A stretch of DNA of 64,000 nt from Hydractinia symbiolongicarpus (taxonomy: Eukaryota > Cnidaria > Hydrozoa > Anthoathecata > Hydractiniidae): positions 33,145,501-33,209,500 of the forward strand of contig NC_079881.1 in assembly GCF_029227915.1 (NCBI RefSeq), written 5' to 3'. The notes below the pieces were generated by a model. It saw only the letters and a program-made list of their open reading frames with translations. It had not been told where the DNA came from and searched no databases. Positions 51,201-61,108 of this stretch are shown in pieces; position 1 is the first letter of the stretch; every line of letters starts with the position of its first letter. The position numbers and the translations under genes were made by a program.

Positions 51201-54200
51201 AACCTCATTGGCTATGGTAATGCCACTGCGCAAAGCTAACCCAACAAGAACGGCAACCATCGCGTGCTTCTTTAACGTTGTCGATTGCTTGTGGTTACGG
51301 CATTTTGGTCCCCACCTCGCCTTTCCCTTGTGCCACTTAAACAGTTTTCATATGCATAGCCGAACTAAGACAAGTGTCCGTTGTCGTCGTGAGAGTAAGG
51401 GCCAGTGCCGCAACGAGCGCTTTGTCTCCACCACTGATTCGCCATTTACACCTAGAATGCCCACCGTCTGCGGAAGTGACCAGTTGCGTTGAAAAGAGGC
51501 GATGCATAATGTGTCCTGCTTTACACGAAAGGGTTCTTCTCCATTCGGAAGCGAGCAAACAAGAATTTTTGCGCTTTTCTTGCATTCGACGCAGTCTTCG
51601 TGAGCTCAGCAGATTTCTATTTTTAGGCATGGTCCCAGTGGGAACCTCCAAATATTGCAACGCCGGCGATGTTTCACGCCGTCATGCGGGATATTGGGAA
51701 AAGTTTTCAATTAGCAATCACCACGCCTCGGTTAAACCTCATTGGCTATGGTAATGCCACTGCGCAAAGCTAACCCAACAAGAACGGCAACCATCGCGTG
51801 CTTCTTTAACGTTGTCGATTGCTTGTGGTTACGGCATTTTGGTCCCCACCTCGCCTTTCCCTTGTGCCACTTAAACAGTTTTCATATGCATAGCCGAACT
51901 AAGACAAGTGTCCGTTGTCGTCGTGAGAGTAAGGGCCAGTGCCGCAACGAGCGCTTTGTCTCCACCACTGATTCGCCATTTACACCTAGAATGCCCACCG
52001 TCTGCGGAAGTGACCAGTTGCGTTGAAAAGAGGCGATGCATAATGTGTCCTGCTTTACACGAAAGGGTTCTTCTCCATTCGGAAGCGAGCAAACAAGAAT
52101 TTTTGCGCTTTTCTTGCATTCGACGCAGTCTTCGTGAGCTCAGCAGATTTCTATTTTTAGGCATGGTCCCAGTGGGAACCTCCAAATATTGCAACGCCGG
52201 CGATGTTTCACGCCGTCATGCGGGATATTGGGAAAAGTTTTCAATTAGCAATCACCACGCCTCGGTTAAACCTCATTGGCTATGGTAATGCCACTGCGCA
52301 AAGCTAACCCAACAAGAACGGCAACCATCGCGTGCTTCTTTAACGTTGTCGATTGCTTGTGGTTACGGCATTTTGGTCCCCACCTCGCCTTTCCCTTGTG
52401 CCACTTAAACAGTTTTCATATGCATAGCCGAACTAAGACAAGTGTCCGTTGTCGTCGTGAGAGTAAGGGCCAGTGCCGCAACGAGCGCTTTGTCTCCACC
52501 ACTGATTCGCCATTTACACCTAGAATGCCCACCGTCTGCGGAAGTGACCAGTTGCGTTGAAAAGAGGCGATGCATAATGTGTCCTGCTTTACACGAAAGG
52601 GTTCTTCTCCATTCGGAAGCGAGCAAACAAGAATTTTTGCGCTTTTCTTGCATTCGACGCAGTCTTCGTGAGCTCAGCAGATTTCTATTTTTAGGCATGG
52701 TCCCAGTGGGAACCTCCAAATATTGCAACGCCGGCGATGTTTCACGCCGTCATGCGGGATATTGGGAAAAGTTTTCAATTAGCAATCACCACGCCTCGGT
52801 TAAACCTCATTGGCTATGGTAATGCCACTGCGCAAAGCTAACCCAACAAGAACGGCAACCATCGCGTGCTTCTTTAACGTTGTCGATTGCTTGTGGTTAC
52901 GGCATTTTGGTCCCCACCTCGCCTTTCCCTTGTGCCACTTAAACAGTTTTCATATGCATAGCCGAACTAAGACAAGTGTCCGTTGTCGTCGTGAGAGTAA
53001 GGGCCAGTGCCGCAACGAGCGCTTTGTCTCCACCACTGATTCGCCATTTACACCTAGAATGCCCACCGTCTGCGGAAGTGACCAGTTGCGTTGAAAAGAG
53101 GCGATGCATAATGTGTCCTGCTTTACACGAAAGGGTTCTTCTCCATTCGGAAGCGAGCAAACAAGAATTTTTGCGCTTTTCTTGCATTCGACGCAGTCTT
53201 CGTGAGCTCAGCAGATTTCTATTTTTAGGCATGGTCCCAGTGGGAACCTCCAAATATTGCAACGCCGGCGATGTTTCACGCCGTCATGCGGGATATTGGG
53301 AAAAGTTTTCAATTAGCAATCACCACGCCTCGGTTAAACCTCATTGGCTATGGTAATGCCACTGCGCAAAGCTAACCCAACAAGAACGGCAACCATCGCG
53401 TGCTTCTTTAACGTTGTCGATTGCTTGTGGTTACGGCATTTTGGTCCCCACCTCGCCTTTCCCTTGTGCCACTTAAACAGTTTTCATATGCATAGCCGAA
53501 CTAAGACAAGTGTCCGTTGTCGTCGTGAGAGTAAGGGCCAGTGCCGCAACGAGCGCTTTGTCTCCACCACTGATTCGCCATTTACACCTAGAATGCCCAC
53601 CGTCTGCGGAAGTGACCAGTTGCGTTGAAAAGAGGCGATGCATAATGTGTCCTGCTTTACACGAAAGGGTTCTTCTCCATTCGGAAGCGAGCAAACAAGA
53701 ATTTTTGCGCTTTTCTTGCATTCGACGCAGTCTTCGTGAGCTCAGCAGATTTCTATTTTTAGGCATGGTCCCAGTGGGAACCTCCAAATATTGCAACGCC
53801 GGCGATGTTTCACGCCGTCATGCGGGATATTGGGAAAAGTTTTCAATTAGCAATCACCACGCCTCGGTTAAACCTCATTGGCTATGGTAATGCCACTGCG
53901 CAAAGCTAACCCAACAAGAACGGCAACCATCGCGTGCTTCTTTAACGTTGTCGATTGCTTGTGGTTACGGCATTTTGGTCCCCACCTCGCCTTTCCCTTG
54001 TGCCACTTAAACAGTTTTCATATGCATAGCCGAACTAAGACAAGTGTCCGTTGTCGTCGTGAGAGTAAGGGCCAGTGCCGCAACGAGCGCTTTGTCTCCA
54101 CCACTGATTCGCCATTTACACCTAGAATGCCCACCGTCTGCGGAAGTGACCAGTTGCGTTGAAAAGAGGCGATGCATAATGTGTCCTGCTTTACACGAAA

Positions 54201-57200
54201 GGGTTCTTCTCCATTCGGAAGCGAGCAAACAAGAATTTTTGCGCTTTTCTTGCATTCGACGCAGTCTTCGTGAGCTCAGCAGATTTCTATTTTTAGGCAT
54301 GGTCCCAGTGGGAACCTCCAAATATTGCAACGCCGGCGATGTTTCACGCCGTCATGCGGGATATTGGGAAAAGTTTTCAATTAGCAATCACCACGCCTCG
54401 GTTAAACCTCATTGGCTATGGTAATGCCACTGCGCAAAGCTAACCCAACAAGAACGGCAACCATCGCGTGCTTCTTTAACGTTGTCGATTGCTTGTGGTT
54501 ACGGCATTTTGGTCCCCACCTCGCCTTTCCCTTGTGCCACTTAAACAGTTTTCATATGCATAGCCGAACTAAGACAAGTGTCCGTTGTCGTCGTGAGAGT
54601 AAGGGCCAGTGCCGCAACGAGCGCTTTGTCTCCACCACTGATTCGCCATTTACACCTAGAATGCCCACCGTCTGCGGAAGTGACCAGTTGCGTTGAAAAG
54701 AGGCGATGCATAATGTGTCCTGCTTTACACGAAAGGGTTCTTCTCCATTCGGAAGCGAGCAAACAAGAATTTTTGCGCTTTTCTTGCATTCGACGCAGTC
54801 TTCGTGAGCTCAGCAGATTTCTATTTTTAGGCATGGTCCCAGTGGGAACCTCCAAATATTGCAACGCCGGCGATGTTTCACGCCGTCATGCGGGATATTG
54901 GGAAAAGTTTTCAATTAGCAATCACCACGCCTCGGTTAAACCTCATTGGCTATGGTAATGCCACTGCGCAAAGCTAACCCAACAAGAACGGCAACCATCG
55001 CGTGCTTCTTTAACGTTGTCGATTGCTTGTGGTTACGGCATTTTGGTCCCCACCTCGCCTTTCCCTTGTGCCACTTAAACAGTTTTCATATGCATAGCCG
55101 AACTAAGACAAGTGTCCGTTGTCGTCGTGAGAGTAAGGGCCAGTGCCGCAACGAGCGCTTTGTCTCCACCACTGATTCGCCATTTACACCTAGAATGCCC
55201 ACCGTCTGCGGAAGTGACCAGTTGCGTTGAAAAGAGGCGATGCATAATGTGTCCTGCTTTACACGAAAGGGTTCTTCTCCATTCGGAAGCGAGCAAACAA
55301 GAATTTTTGCGCTTTTCTTGCATTCGACGCAGTCTTCGTGAGCTCAGCAGATTTCTATTTTTAGGCATGGTCCCAGTGGGAACCTCCAAATATTGCAACG
55401 CCGGCGATGTTTCACGCCGTCATGCGGGATATTGGGAAAAGTTTTCAATTAGCAATCACCACGCCTCGGTTAAACCTCATTGGCTATGGTAATGCCACTG
55501 CGCAAAGCTAACCCAACAAGAACGGCAACCATCGCGTGCTTCTTTAACGTTGTCGATTGCTTGTGGTTACGGCATTTTGGTCCCCACCTCGCCTTTCCCT
55601 TGTGCCACTTAAACAGTTTTCATATGCATAGCCGAACTAAGACAAGTGTCCGTTGTCGTCGTGAGAGTAAGGGCCAGTGCCGCAACGAGCGCTTTGTCTC
55701 CACCACTGATTCGCCATTTACACCTAGAATGCCCACCGTCTGCGGAAGTGACCAGTTGCGTTGAAAAGAGGCGATGCATAATGTGTCCTGCTTTACACGA
55801 AAGGGTTCTTCTCCATTCGGAAGCGAGCAAACAAGAATTTTTGCGCTTTTCTTGCATTCGACGCAGTCTTCGTGAGCTCAGCAGATTTCTATTTTTAGGC
55901 ATGGTCCCAGTGGGAACCTCCAAATATTGCAACGCCGGCGATGTTTCACGCCGTCATGCGGGATATTGGGAAAAGTTTTCAATTAGCAATCACCACGCCT
56001 CGGTTAAACCTCATTGGCTATGGTAATGCCACTGCGCAAAGCTAACCCAACAAGAACGGCAACCATCGCGTGCTTCTTTAACGTTGTCGATTGCTTGTGG
56101 TTACGGCATTTTGGTCCCCACCTCGCCTTTCCCTTGTGCCACTTAAACAGTTTTCATATGCATAGCCGAACTAAGACAAGTGTCCGTTGTCGTCGTGAGA
56201 GTAAGGGCCAGTGCCGCAACGAGCGCTTTGTCTCCACCACTGATTCGCCATTTACACCTAGAATGCCCACCGTCTGCGGAAGTGACCAGTTGCGTTGAAA
56301 AGAGGCGATGCATAATGTGTCCTGCTTTACACGAAAGGGTTCTTCTCCATTCGGAAGCGAGCAAACAAGAATTTTTGCGCTTTTCTTGCATTCGACGCAG
56401 TCTTCGTGAGCTCAGCAGATTTCTATTTTTAGGCATGGTCCCAGTGGGAACCTCCAAATATTGCAACGCCGGCGATGTTTCACGCCGTCATGCGGGATAT
56501 TGGGAAAAGTTTTCAATTAGCAATCACCACGCCTCGGTTAAACCTCATTGGCTATGGTAATGCCACTGCGCAAAGCTAACCCAACAAGAACGGCAACCAT
56601 CGCGTGCTTCTTTAACGTTGTCGATTGCTTGTGGTTACGGCATTTTGGTCCCCACCTCGCCTTTCCCTTGTGCCACTTAAACAGTTTTCATATGCATAGC
56701 CGAACTAAGACAAGTGTCCGTTGTCGTCGTGAGAGTAAGGGCCAGTGCCGCAACGAGCGCTTTGTCTCCACCACTGATTCGCCATTTACACCTAGAATGC
56801 CCACCGTCTGCGGAAGTGACCAGTTGCGTTGAAAAGAGGCGATGCATAATGTGTCCTGCTTTACACGAAAGGGTTCTTCTCCATTCGGAAGCGAGCAAAC
56901 AAGAATTTTTGCGCTTTTCTTGCATTCGACGCAGTCTTCGTGAGCTCAGCAGATTTCTATTTTTAGGCATGGTCCCAGTGGGAACCTCCAAATATTGCAA
57001 CGCCGGCGATGTTTCACGCCGTCATGCGGGATATTGGGAAAAGTTTTCAATTAGCAATCACCACGCCTCGGTTAAACCTCATTGGCTATGGTAATGCCAC
57101 TGCGCAAAGCTAACCCAACAAGAACGGCAACCATCGCGTGCTTCTTTAACGTTGTCGATTGCTTGTGGTTACGGCATTTTGGTCCCCACCTCGCCTTTCC

Positions 57201-58570
57201 CTTGTGCCACTTAAACAGTTTTCATATGCATAGCCGAACTAAGACAAGTGTCCGTTGTCGTCGTGAGAGTAAGGGCCAGTGCCGCAACGAGCGCTTTGTC
57301 TCCACCACTGATTCGCCATTTACACCTAGAATGCCCACCGTCTGCGGAAGTGACCAGTTGCGTTGAAAAGAGGCGATGCATAATGTGTCCTGCTTTACAC
57401 GAAAGGGTTCTTCTCCATTCGGAAGCGAGCAAACAAGAATTTTTGCGCTTTTCTTGCATTCGACGCAGTCTTCGTGAGCTCAGCAGATTTCTATTTTTAG
57501 GCATGGTCCCAGTGGGAACCTCCAAATATTGCAACGCCGGCGATGTTTCACGCCGTCATGCGGGATATTGGGAAAAGTTTTCAATTAGCAATCACCACGC
57601 CTCGGTTAAACCTCATTGGCTATGGTAATGCCACTGCGCAAAGCTAACCCAACAAGAACGGCAACCATCGCGTGCTTCTTTAACGTTGTCGATTGCTTGT
57701 GGTTACGGCATTTTGGTCCCCACCTCGCCTTTCCCTTGTGCCACTTAAACAGTTTTCATATGCATAGCCGAACTAAGACAAGTGTCCGTTGTCGTCGTGA
57801 GAGTAAGGGCCAGTGCCGCAACGAGCGCTTTGTCTCCACCACTGATTCGCCATTTACACCTAGAATGCCCACCGTCTGCGGAAGTGACCAGTTGCGTTGA
57901 AAAGAGGCGATGCATAATGTGTCCTGCTTTACACGAAAGGGTTCTTCTCCATTCGGAAGCGAGCAAACAAGAATTTTTGCGCTTTTCTTGCATTCGACGC
58001 AGTCTTCGTGAGCTCAGCAGATTTCTATTTTTAGGCATGGTCCCAGTGGGAACCTCCAAATATTGCAACGCCGGCGATGTTTCACGCCGTCATGCGGGAT
58101 ATTGGGAAAAGTTTTCAATTAGCAATCACCACGCCTCGGTTAAACCTCATTGGCTATGGTAATGCCACTGCGCAAAGCTAACCCAACAAGAACGGCAACC
58201 ATCGCGTGCTTCTTTAACGTTGTCGATTGCTTGTGGTTACGGCATTTTGGTCCCCACCTCGCCTTTCCCTTGTGCCACTTAAACAGTTTTCATATGCATA
58301 GCCGAACTAAGACAAGTGTCCGTTGTCGTCGTGAGAGTAAGGGCCAGTGCCGCAACGAGCGCTTTGTCTCCACCACTGATTCGCCATTTACACCTAGAAT
58401 GCCCACCGTCTGCGGAAGTGACCAGTTGCGTTGAAAAGAGGCGATGCATAATGTGTCCTGCTTTACACGAAAGGGTTCTTCTCCATTCGGAAGCGAGCAA
58501 ACAAGAATTTTTGCGCTTTTCTTGCATTCGACGCAGTCTTCGTGAGCTCAGCAGATTTCTATTTTTAGGC

Positions 58571-58713
58571 ATGGTCCCAGTGGGAACCTCCAAATATTGC
58601 AACGCCGGCGATGTTTCACGCCGTCATGCGGGATATTGGGAAAAGTTTTCAATTAGCAATCACCACGCCTCGGTTAAACCTCATTGGCTATGGTAATGCC
58701 ACTGCGCAAAGCT
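58571..58713 (-). ncRNA. U4: U4 snRNA, copy 110, last before the gap (consensus)
   Basis: Consensus U4 body. Its PSE (58759-58778) is present, but the unit is cut at 58852, so the expected Staf-like site (about 58925-58942) falls inside the N run. Whether this copy has a full promoter cannot be told from the window. Confidence 0.92.
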
Positions 58714-58852
58714 AACCCAACAAGAACGGCAACCATCGCGTGCTTCTTTAACGTTGTCGATTGCTTGTGGTTACGGCATTTTGGTCCCCACCTCGCCTTT
58801 CCCTTGTGCCACTTAAACAGTTTTCATATGCATAGCCGAACTAAGACAAGTG

Positions 58853-59352
58853 NNNNNNNNNNNNNNNNNNNNNNNNNNNNNNNNNNNNNNNNNNNNNNNN
58901 NNNNNNNNNNNNNNNNNNNNNNNNNNNNNNNNNNNNNNNNNNNNNNNNNNNNNNNNNNNNNNNNNNNNNNNNNNNNNNNNNNNNNNNNNNNNNNNNNNNN
59001 NNNNNNNNNNNNNNNNNNNNNNNNNNNNNNNNNNNNNNNNNNNNNNNNNNNNNNNNNNNNNNNNNNNNNNNNNNNNNNNNNNNNNNNNNNNNNNNNNNNN
59101 NNNNNNNNNNNNNNNNNNNNNNNNNNNNNNNNNNNNNNNNNNNNNNNNNNNNNNNNNNNNNNNNNNNNNNNNNNNNNNNNNNNNNNNNNNNNNNNNNNNN
59201 NNNNNNNNNNNNNNNNNNNNNNNNNNNNNNNNNNNNNNNNNNNNNNNNNNNNNNNNNNNNNNNNNNNNNNNNNNNNNNNNNNNNNNNNNNNNNNNNNNNN
59301 NNNNNNNNNNNNNNNNNNNNNNNNNNNNNNNNNNNNNNNNNNNNNNNNNNNN
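58853..59352. other. Assembly gap of exactly 500 N
   Basis: A round 500-N run is a scaffolding placeholder and not a measured distance. The left contig ends inside a U4 unit. The right contig begins at a tRNA-array unit position. The true distance and relative orientation of the two arrays are unknown. Confidence 0.98.
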
Positions 59353-59382
59353 GTAATAGGCGTCAAACATTTGATTCACTGC

Positions 59383-59396
59383 GGCTTTTAAAAGCC
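59383..59396 (-). terminator. Pol III terminator of tRNA-Met in a 14-bp palindrome (unit 1)
   Basis: GGCTTTTAAAAGCC is a perfect palindrome two bases beyond the tRNA-Met 3' end. It supplies TTTT on both strands, so it can end Met transcripts from the right and any read-through from an upstream Val gene on the left. It is repeated in each unit (60614-60627 in unit 3). In unit 7 one arm base is changed, but the T run remains. Confidence 0.7.
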
Positions 59397-59397
59397 T

Positions 59398-59470
59398 TGC
59401 CCTGTGTGAGGATCGAACTCACGACCTTCAGATTATGAGACTGACGCGCTGCCTACTGCGGTAACAAGGC
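59398..59470 (-). tRNA. tRNA-Met(CAU): tRNA-Met(CAT), elongator, unit 1, D-stem mutation
   Basis: A 73-nt cloverleaf with anticodon loop CTCATAA, T-loop TTCGATC and discriminator A. The T-loop and the GCCTTGT acceptor end mark it as elongator and not initiator Met. G10 is C in this copy, giving a C10-C25 mismatch in the D stem, so activity may be reduced. It lies nearest the gap. Confidence 0.93.
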
Positions 59471-59535
59471 ACTGTGCCCTTATCCGATGCATTTCAGAAG
59501 AACGTTGTCATTACAATGTCTTCTTGCAAATGACT

Positions 59536-59539
59536 AAAA
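59536..59539 (-). terminator. Likely Pol III terminator for the Val(AAC)-Gln transcript (unit 1)
   Basis: This is the first TTTT on the minus strand after tRNA-Gln, about 62 nt beyond its 3' end (context ATATTTTAG). There is no T4 run between Val(AAC) and Gln, so the two may share this terminator. The equivalent in unit 3 is 60767-60770. Confidence 0.5.
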
Positions 59540-59601
59540 TATTTGAAGTGCCGTTGCTTCCAAACGCCCAATAGGTGCTTCCGAGGCACAACTAACTGCA
59601 C

Positions 59602-59673
59602 AGGTTCCACCGAGACTTGAACTCGGATCGCAGGATTCAGAGTCCTGAGTGCTAACCATTACACCATGGAACC
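59602..59673 (-). tRNA. tRNA-Gln(CUG): tRNA-Gln(CTG), unit 1
   Basis: A 72-nt cloverleaf beginning GGTTCCATGGTGTAATGG, anticodon loop CTCTGAA, T-loop TTCAAGT, discriminator T. All stems pair. It reads the CAG codon. It has the consensus sequence of the array. Confidence 0.97.
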
Positions 59674-59713
59674 TACAGAGGCTCTTGCGAGGTTCGCTTC
59701 GCGGAAACATCAT

Positions 59714-59786
59714 TGATTCCGCCCGGGCTCGAACCGGGGACCTTGCGCGTGTTAAATGCACGTGATAACCACTACACTACGGAATC
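59714..59786 (-). tRNA. tRNA-Val(AAC): tRNA-Val(AAC), unit 1, anticodon-stem changes
   Basis: A 73-nt cloverleaf starting GATTCCGTAGTG, anticodon loop TTAACAC. Two changes in the 5' anticodon-stem strand (TGCAT for TGCGC) leave one mismatch and one wobble pair next to the loop. It is probably weakened. Confidence 0.9.
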
Positions 59787-59877
59787 TAGCAACTAGCAAG
59801 CGACATGTTTTTCCCTTTTTCTCTAGCTACTTTTGTCTTGTATTGCTTTCCTTCGTCATAGGTTTCAAAATTCATTG

Positions 59878-59949
59878 GATTCCGTAGTGTAGCAATTCTC
59901 ACGTGCGCTTCACACGCGCAAAGTCCCGGTTCGAGCCCGGGCAGAATCA
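59878..59949 (+). pseudogene. tRNA-Val(CAC)-like pseudogene, unit 1
   Basis: The anticodon loop TTCACAC is kept, but conserved D-loop G18 and G19 are both A, A21 is C, one base is missing in the variable loop (72 nt), and acceptor base 67 is A opposite C6. Loss of G18/G19 removes the D-loop/T-loop contact. A functional tRNA is unlikely. Confidence 0.8.
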
Positions 59950-59964
59950 TTGTTGAGTTGCTTG

Positions 59965-59968
59965 TTTT
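59965..59968 (+). terminator. Pol III terminator of tRNA-Val(CAC), unit 1
   Basis: TTTT about 15 nt after the Val(CAC) 3' end, in context CTTGTTTTGTAA. The same site occurs in the other units (61197-61200 in unit 3). In unit 2 it reads GCTTTG, with only three T, and is lost. Confidence 0.7.
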
Positions 59969-60013
59969 GTAATAGGCGTCAAACATTTAATTCACTGCGG
60001 CTTTTAAAAGCCT

Positions 60014-60086
60014 TGCCCTGTGTGAGGATCGAACTCACGACCTTCAGATTATGAGACGGACGCGCTGCCTACTGCGCTAACAAGGC
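60014..60086 (-). tRNA. tRNA-Met(CAU): tRNA-Met(CAT), unit 2, anticodon-stem mismatch
   Basis: Same cloverleaf as the other Met copies, but A29 is C, giving a C29-T41 mismatch in the anticodon stem. Unit 4 shares this change. Confidence 0.93.
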
Positions 60087-60217
60087 ACTGTGCCTTAATC
60101 CGATGCATTTCAGAAGAACGTTGTTATCACAATGTCTTCTTCCAAATGACTAAAATATTGGAAGTGCCGTTGCTTCCAAACGCCCAATAGGTGCTTCCGA
60201 GGCACAACTAACTGCAC

Positions 60218-60288
60218 AGGTTCCACCGAGACTTGAACTCGGATCGCAGGATCAGAGTCCTGAGTGCTAACCATTACACCATGGAACC
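60218..60288 (-). pseudogene. tRNA-Gln(CTG) copy with 6-nt anticodon loop, unit 2
   Basis: One base is deleted 3' of the anticodon, leaving loop CTCTGA before the stem (71 nt in all). A six-base anticodon loop lacks the proper position 37/38 stack and should not decode normally. The rest is consensus. A sequencing error in a short A run (AA to A) is also possible. Confidence 0.75.
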
Positions 60289-60328
60289 TACAGAGGCTCT
60301 TCCGAGGTTTGCTTCGCGGAAACATCAA

Positions 60329-60401
60329 TGATTCCGCCCGGGCTCGAACCGGGGATCTTGCGCGTGTTAAGCGCACGTGATAACCACTACACTACGGAAT
60401 C
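60329..60401 (-). tRNA. tRNA-Val(AAC): tRNA-Val(AAC), unit 2
   Basis: All stems pair, and the anticodon stem TGCGC/GCGCA is perfect around loop TTAACAC. The only change is in the variable loop (AGATC for AGGTC). It reads GTT, and after inosine modification of A34 also GTC and GTA. Confidence 0.97.
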
Positions 60402-60491
60402 TGCCAACTAGCAAGCGACATGTTTTGCCTTTTTCTCTAGCTACTTTTGTCTTGTATTGCTTTCCTTCGTCATAGGTTTCAAAATTCATTG

Positions 60492-60564
60492 GATTCCGTA
60501 GTGTAGCGGTTATCACGTGCGCTTCACACGCGCAAGGTCCCCGGTTCGAGCCCGGGCGGAATCA
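60492..60564 (+). tRNA. tRNA-Val(CAC): tRNA-Val(CAC), unit 2
   Basis: A 73-nt consensus cloverleaf: acceptor GATTCCG/CGGAATC, anticodon loop TTCACAC, T-loop TTCGAGC, discriminator A. It reads GTG. Its usual TTTT terminator is mutated to CTTT (60580-60583), so transcripts should run on to the TTTT of the palindrome at 60614-60627. Confidence 0.97.
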
Positions 60565-60628
60565 TTGTTGAGTTGCTTGCTTTGTAATAGGCGTCAAACA
60601 TTTGATTCACTGCGGCTTTTAAAAGCCT

Positions 60629-60701
60629 TGCCCTGTGTGAGGATCGAACTCACGACCTTCAGATTATGAGACTGACGCGCTGCCTACTGCGCTAACAAGG
60701 C
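60629..60701 (-). tRNA. tRNA-Met(CAU): tRNA-Met(CAT), elongator, unit 3 (consensus)
   Basis: A clean 73-nt elongator Met: acceptor GCCTTGT/ACAGGGC, D stem GCGC/GCGC, anticodon loop CTCATAA, T stem GTGAG/CTCAC. Internal A and B boxes are intact. Confidence 0.98.
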
Positions 60702-60832
60702 ACTGTGCCCTTATCCGATGCATTTCAGAAGAACGTTGTTATTACAATGTCTTCTTGCAAATGACTAAAATATTTGAAGTGCCGTTGCTTCCAAACGCCC
60801 AATAGGTGCTTCCGAAGCACAACTAACGGAAC

Positions 60833-60904
60833 AGGTTCCACCGAGACTTGAACTCGGATCGCAGGATTCAGAGTCCTGAGTGCTAACCATTACACCATGG
60901 AACC
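60833..60904 (-). tRNA. tRNA-Gln(CUG): tRNA-Gln(CTG), unit 3 (consensus)
   Basis: Identical to the unit 1 Gln gene. All stems are paired. Confidence 0.97.
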
Positions 60905-60944
60905 TACAGAGGCTCTTTCGAGGTTCGCTTCGCGGAAACATCAA

Positions 60945-61017
60945 TGATTCCGCCCGGGCTCGAACCGGGGACCTTGCGCGTGTTAAGCGCACGTGATAAC
61001 CACTACACTACGGAATC
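60945..61017 (-). tRNA. tRNA-Val(AAC): tRNA-Val(AAC), unit 3 (consensus)
   Basis: The consensus Val(AAC) gene of the array, with perfect stems and intact A box (TAGTGTAGTGG) and B box. Confidence 0.98.
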
Positions 61018-61108
61018 TGTCAACTAGCAAGCGACATGTTTTTGCCTTTTTCTCTAGCTACTTTTGTCTTGTATTGCTTTCTTTCGTCATAGGTTTCAAA
61101 ATTCATTG

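Larger units (their letters stand above)
38813..58179 (-). ncRNA. U4: U4 snRNA, copies 73-109 (37 consensus genes)
   Basis: Thirty-seven consensus gene bodies. Spacer changes occur at 44389 and 44602 (one unit) and at 45044, 46646 and 48248, spaced three units apart. From about 48249 to the gap I saw no difference between units at all. Confidence 0.92.
1..58852 (-). repeat. Tandem array of 534-bp U4 snRNA gene units, 110 full gene copies
   Basis: The sequence repeats with an exact period of 534 bp from the left edge of the window to the N gap. Every unit carries a U4 snRNA gene on the minus strand. The 5' end of copy k is 534k-27 and the 3' end about 534k-169, for k = 1 to 110. Copy 110 falls exactly where this formula predicts, so no net insertion or deletion has accumulated. 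Copies differ only by scattered single-base changes, roughly one per several units. Some of these are shared by copies many units apart, which indicates unequal exchange or gene conversion. The array is cut by the window edge on the left and by the gap on the right, so its full size is larger. All frames are open over 90-126 codons in every unit. These are side effects of the repeat and not genes. Confidence 0.97.
60329..60564. repeat. Inverted repeat formed by the two valine tRNA genes (unit 2 as example)
   Basis: Val(AAC) on the minus strand and Val(CAC) on the plus strand are inverted copies with 73-bp arms. The consensus arms differ at two positions (16 and anticodon 34). The spacer is about 90 bp and serves as the shared upstream region of both. 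The same pair occurs in all seven full units. Confidence 0.9.

Noticed and set aside
1-58852. CRISPR array or centromeric satellite
   Set aside because: The repeat is long with no unique spacers, and each unit has a gene and promoter. Centromeric use cannot be excluded, but nothing in the sequence supports it.
58684-59391. Long open frames of 168-235 codons across the gap
   Set aside because: They consist almost wholly of N and have no meaning.
60629-60701. Initiator tRNA-Met or tRNA-Ile(CAT) for the Met-like genes
   Set aside because: The initiator has an A1-T72-type end and an A-rich T-loop. These have G1-C72 and TTCGATC, as in elongator Met. A CAT isoleucine tRNA is a bacterial or organelle feature.
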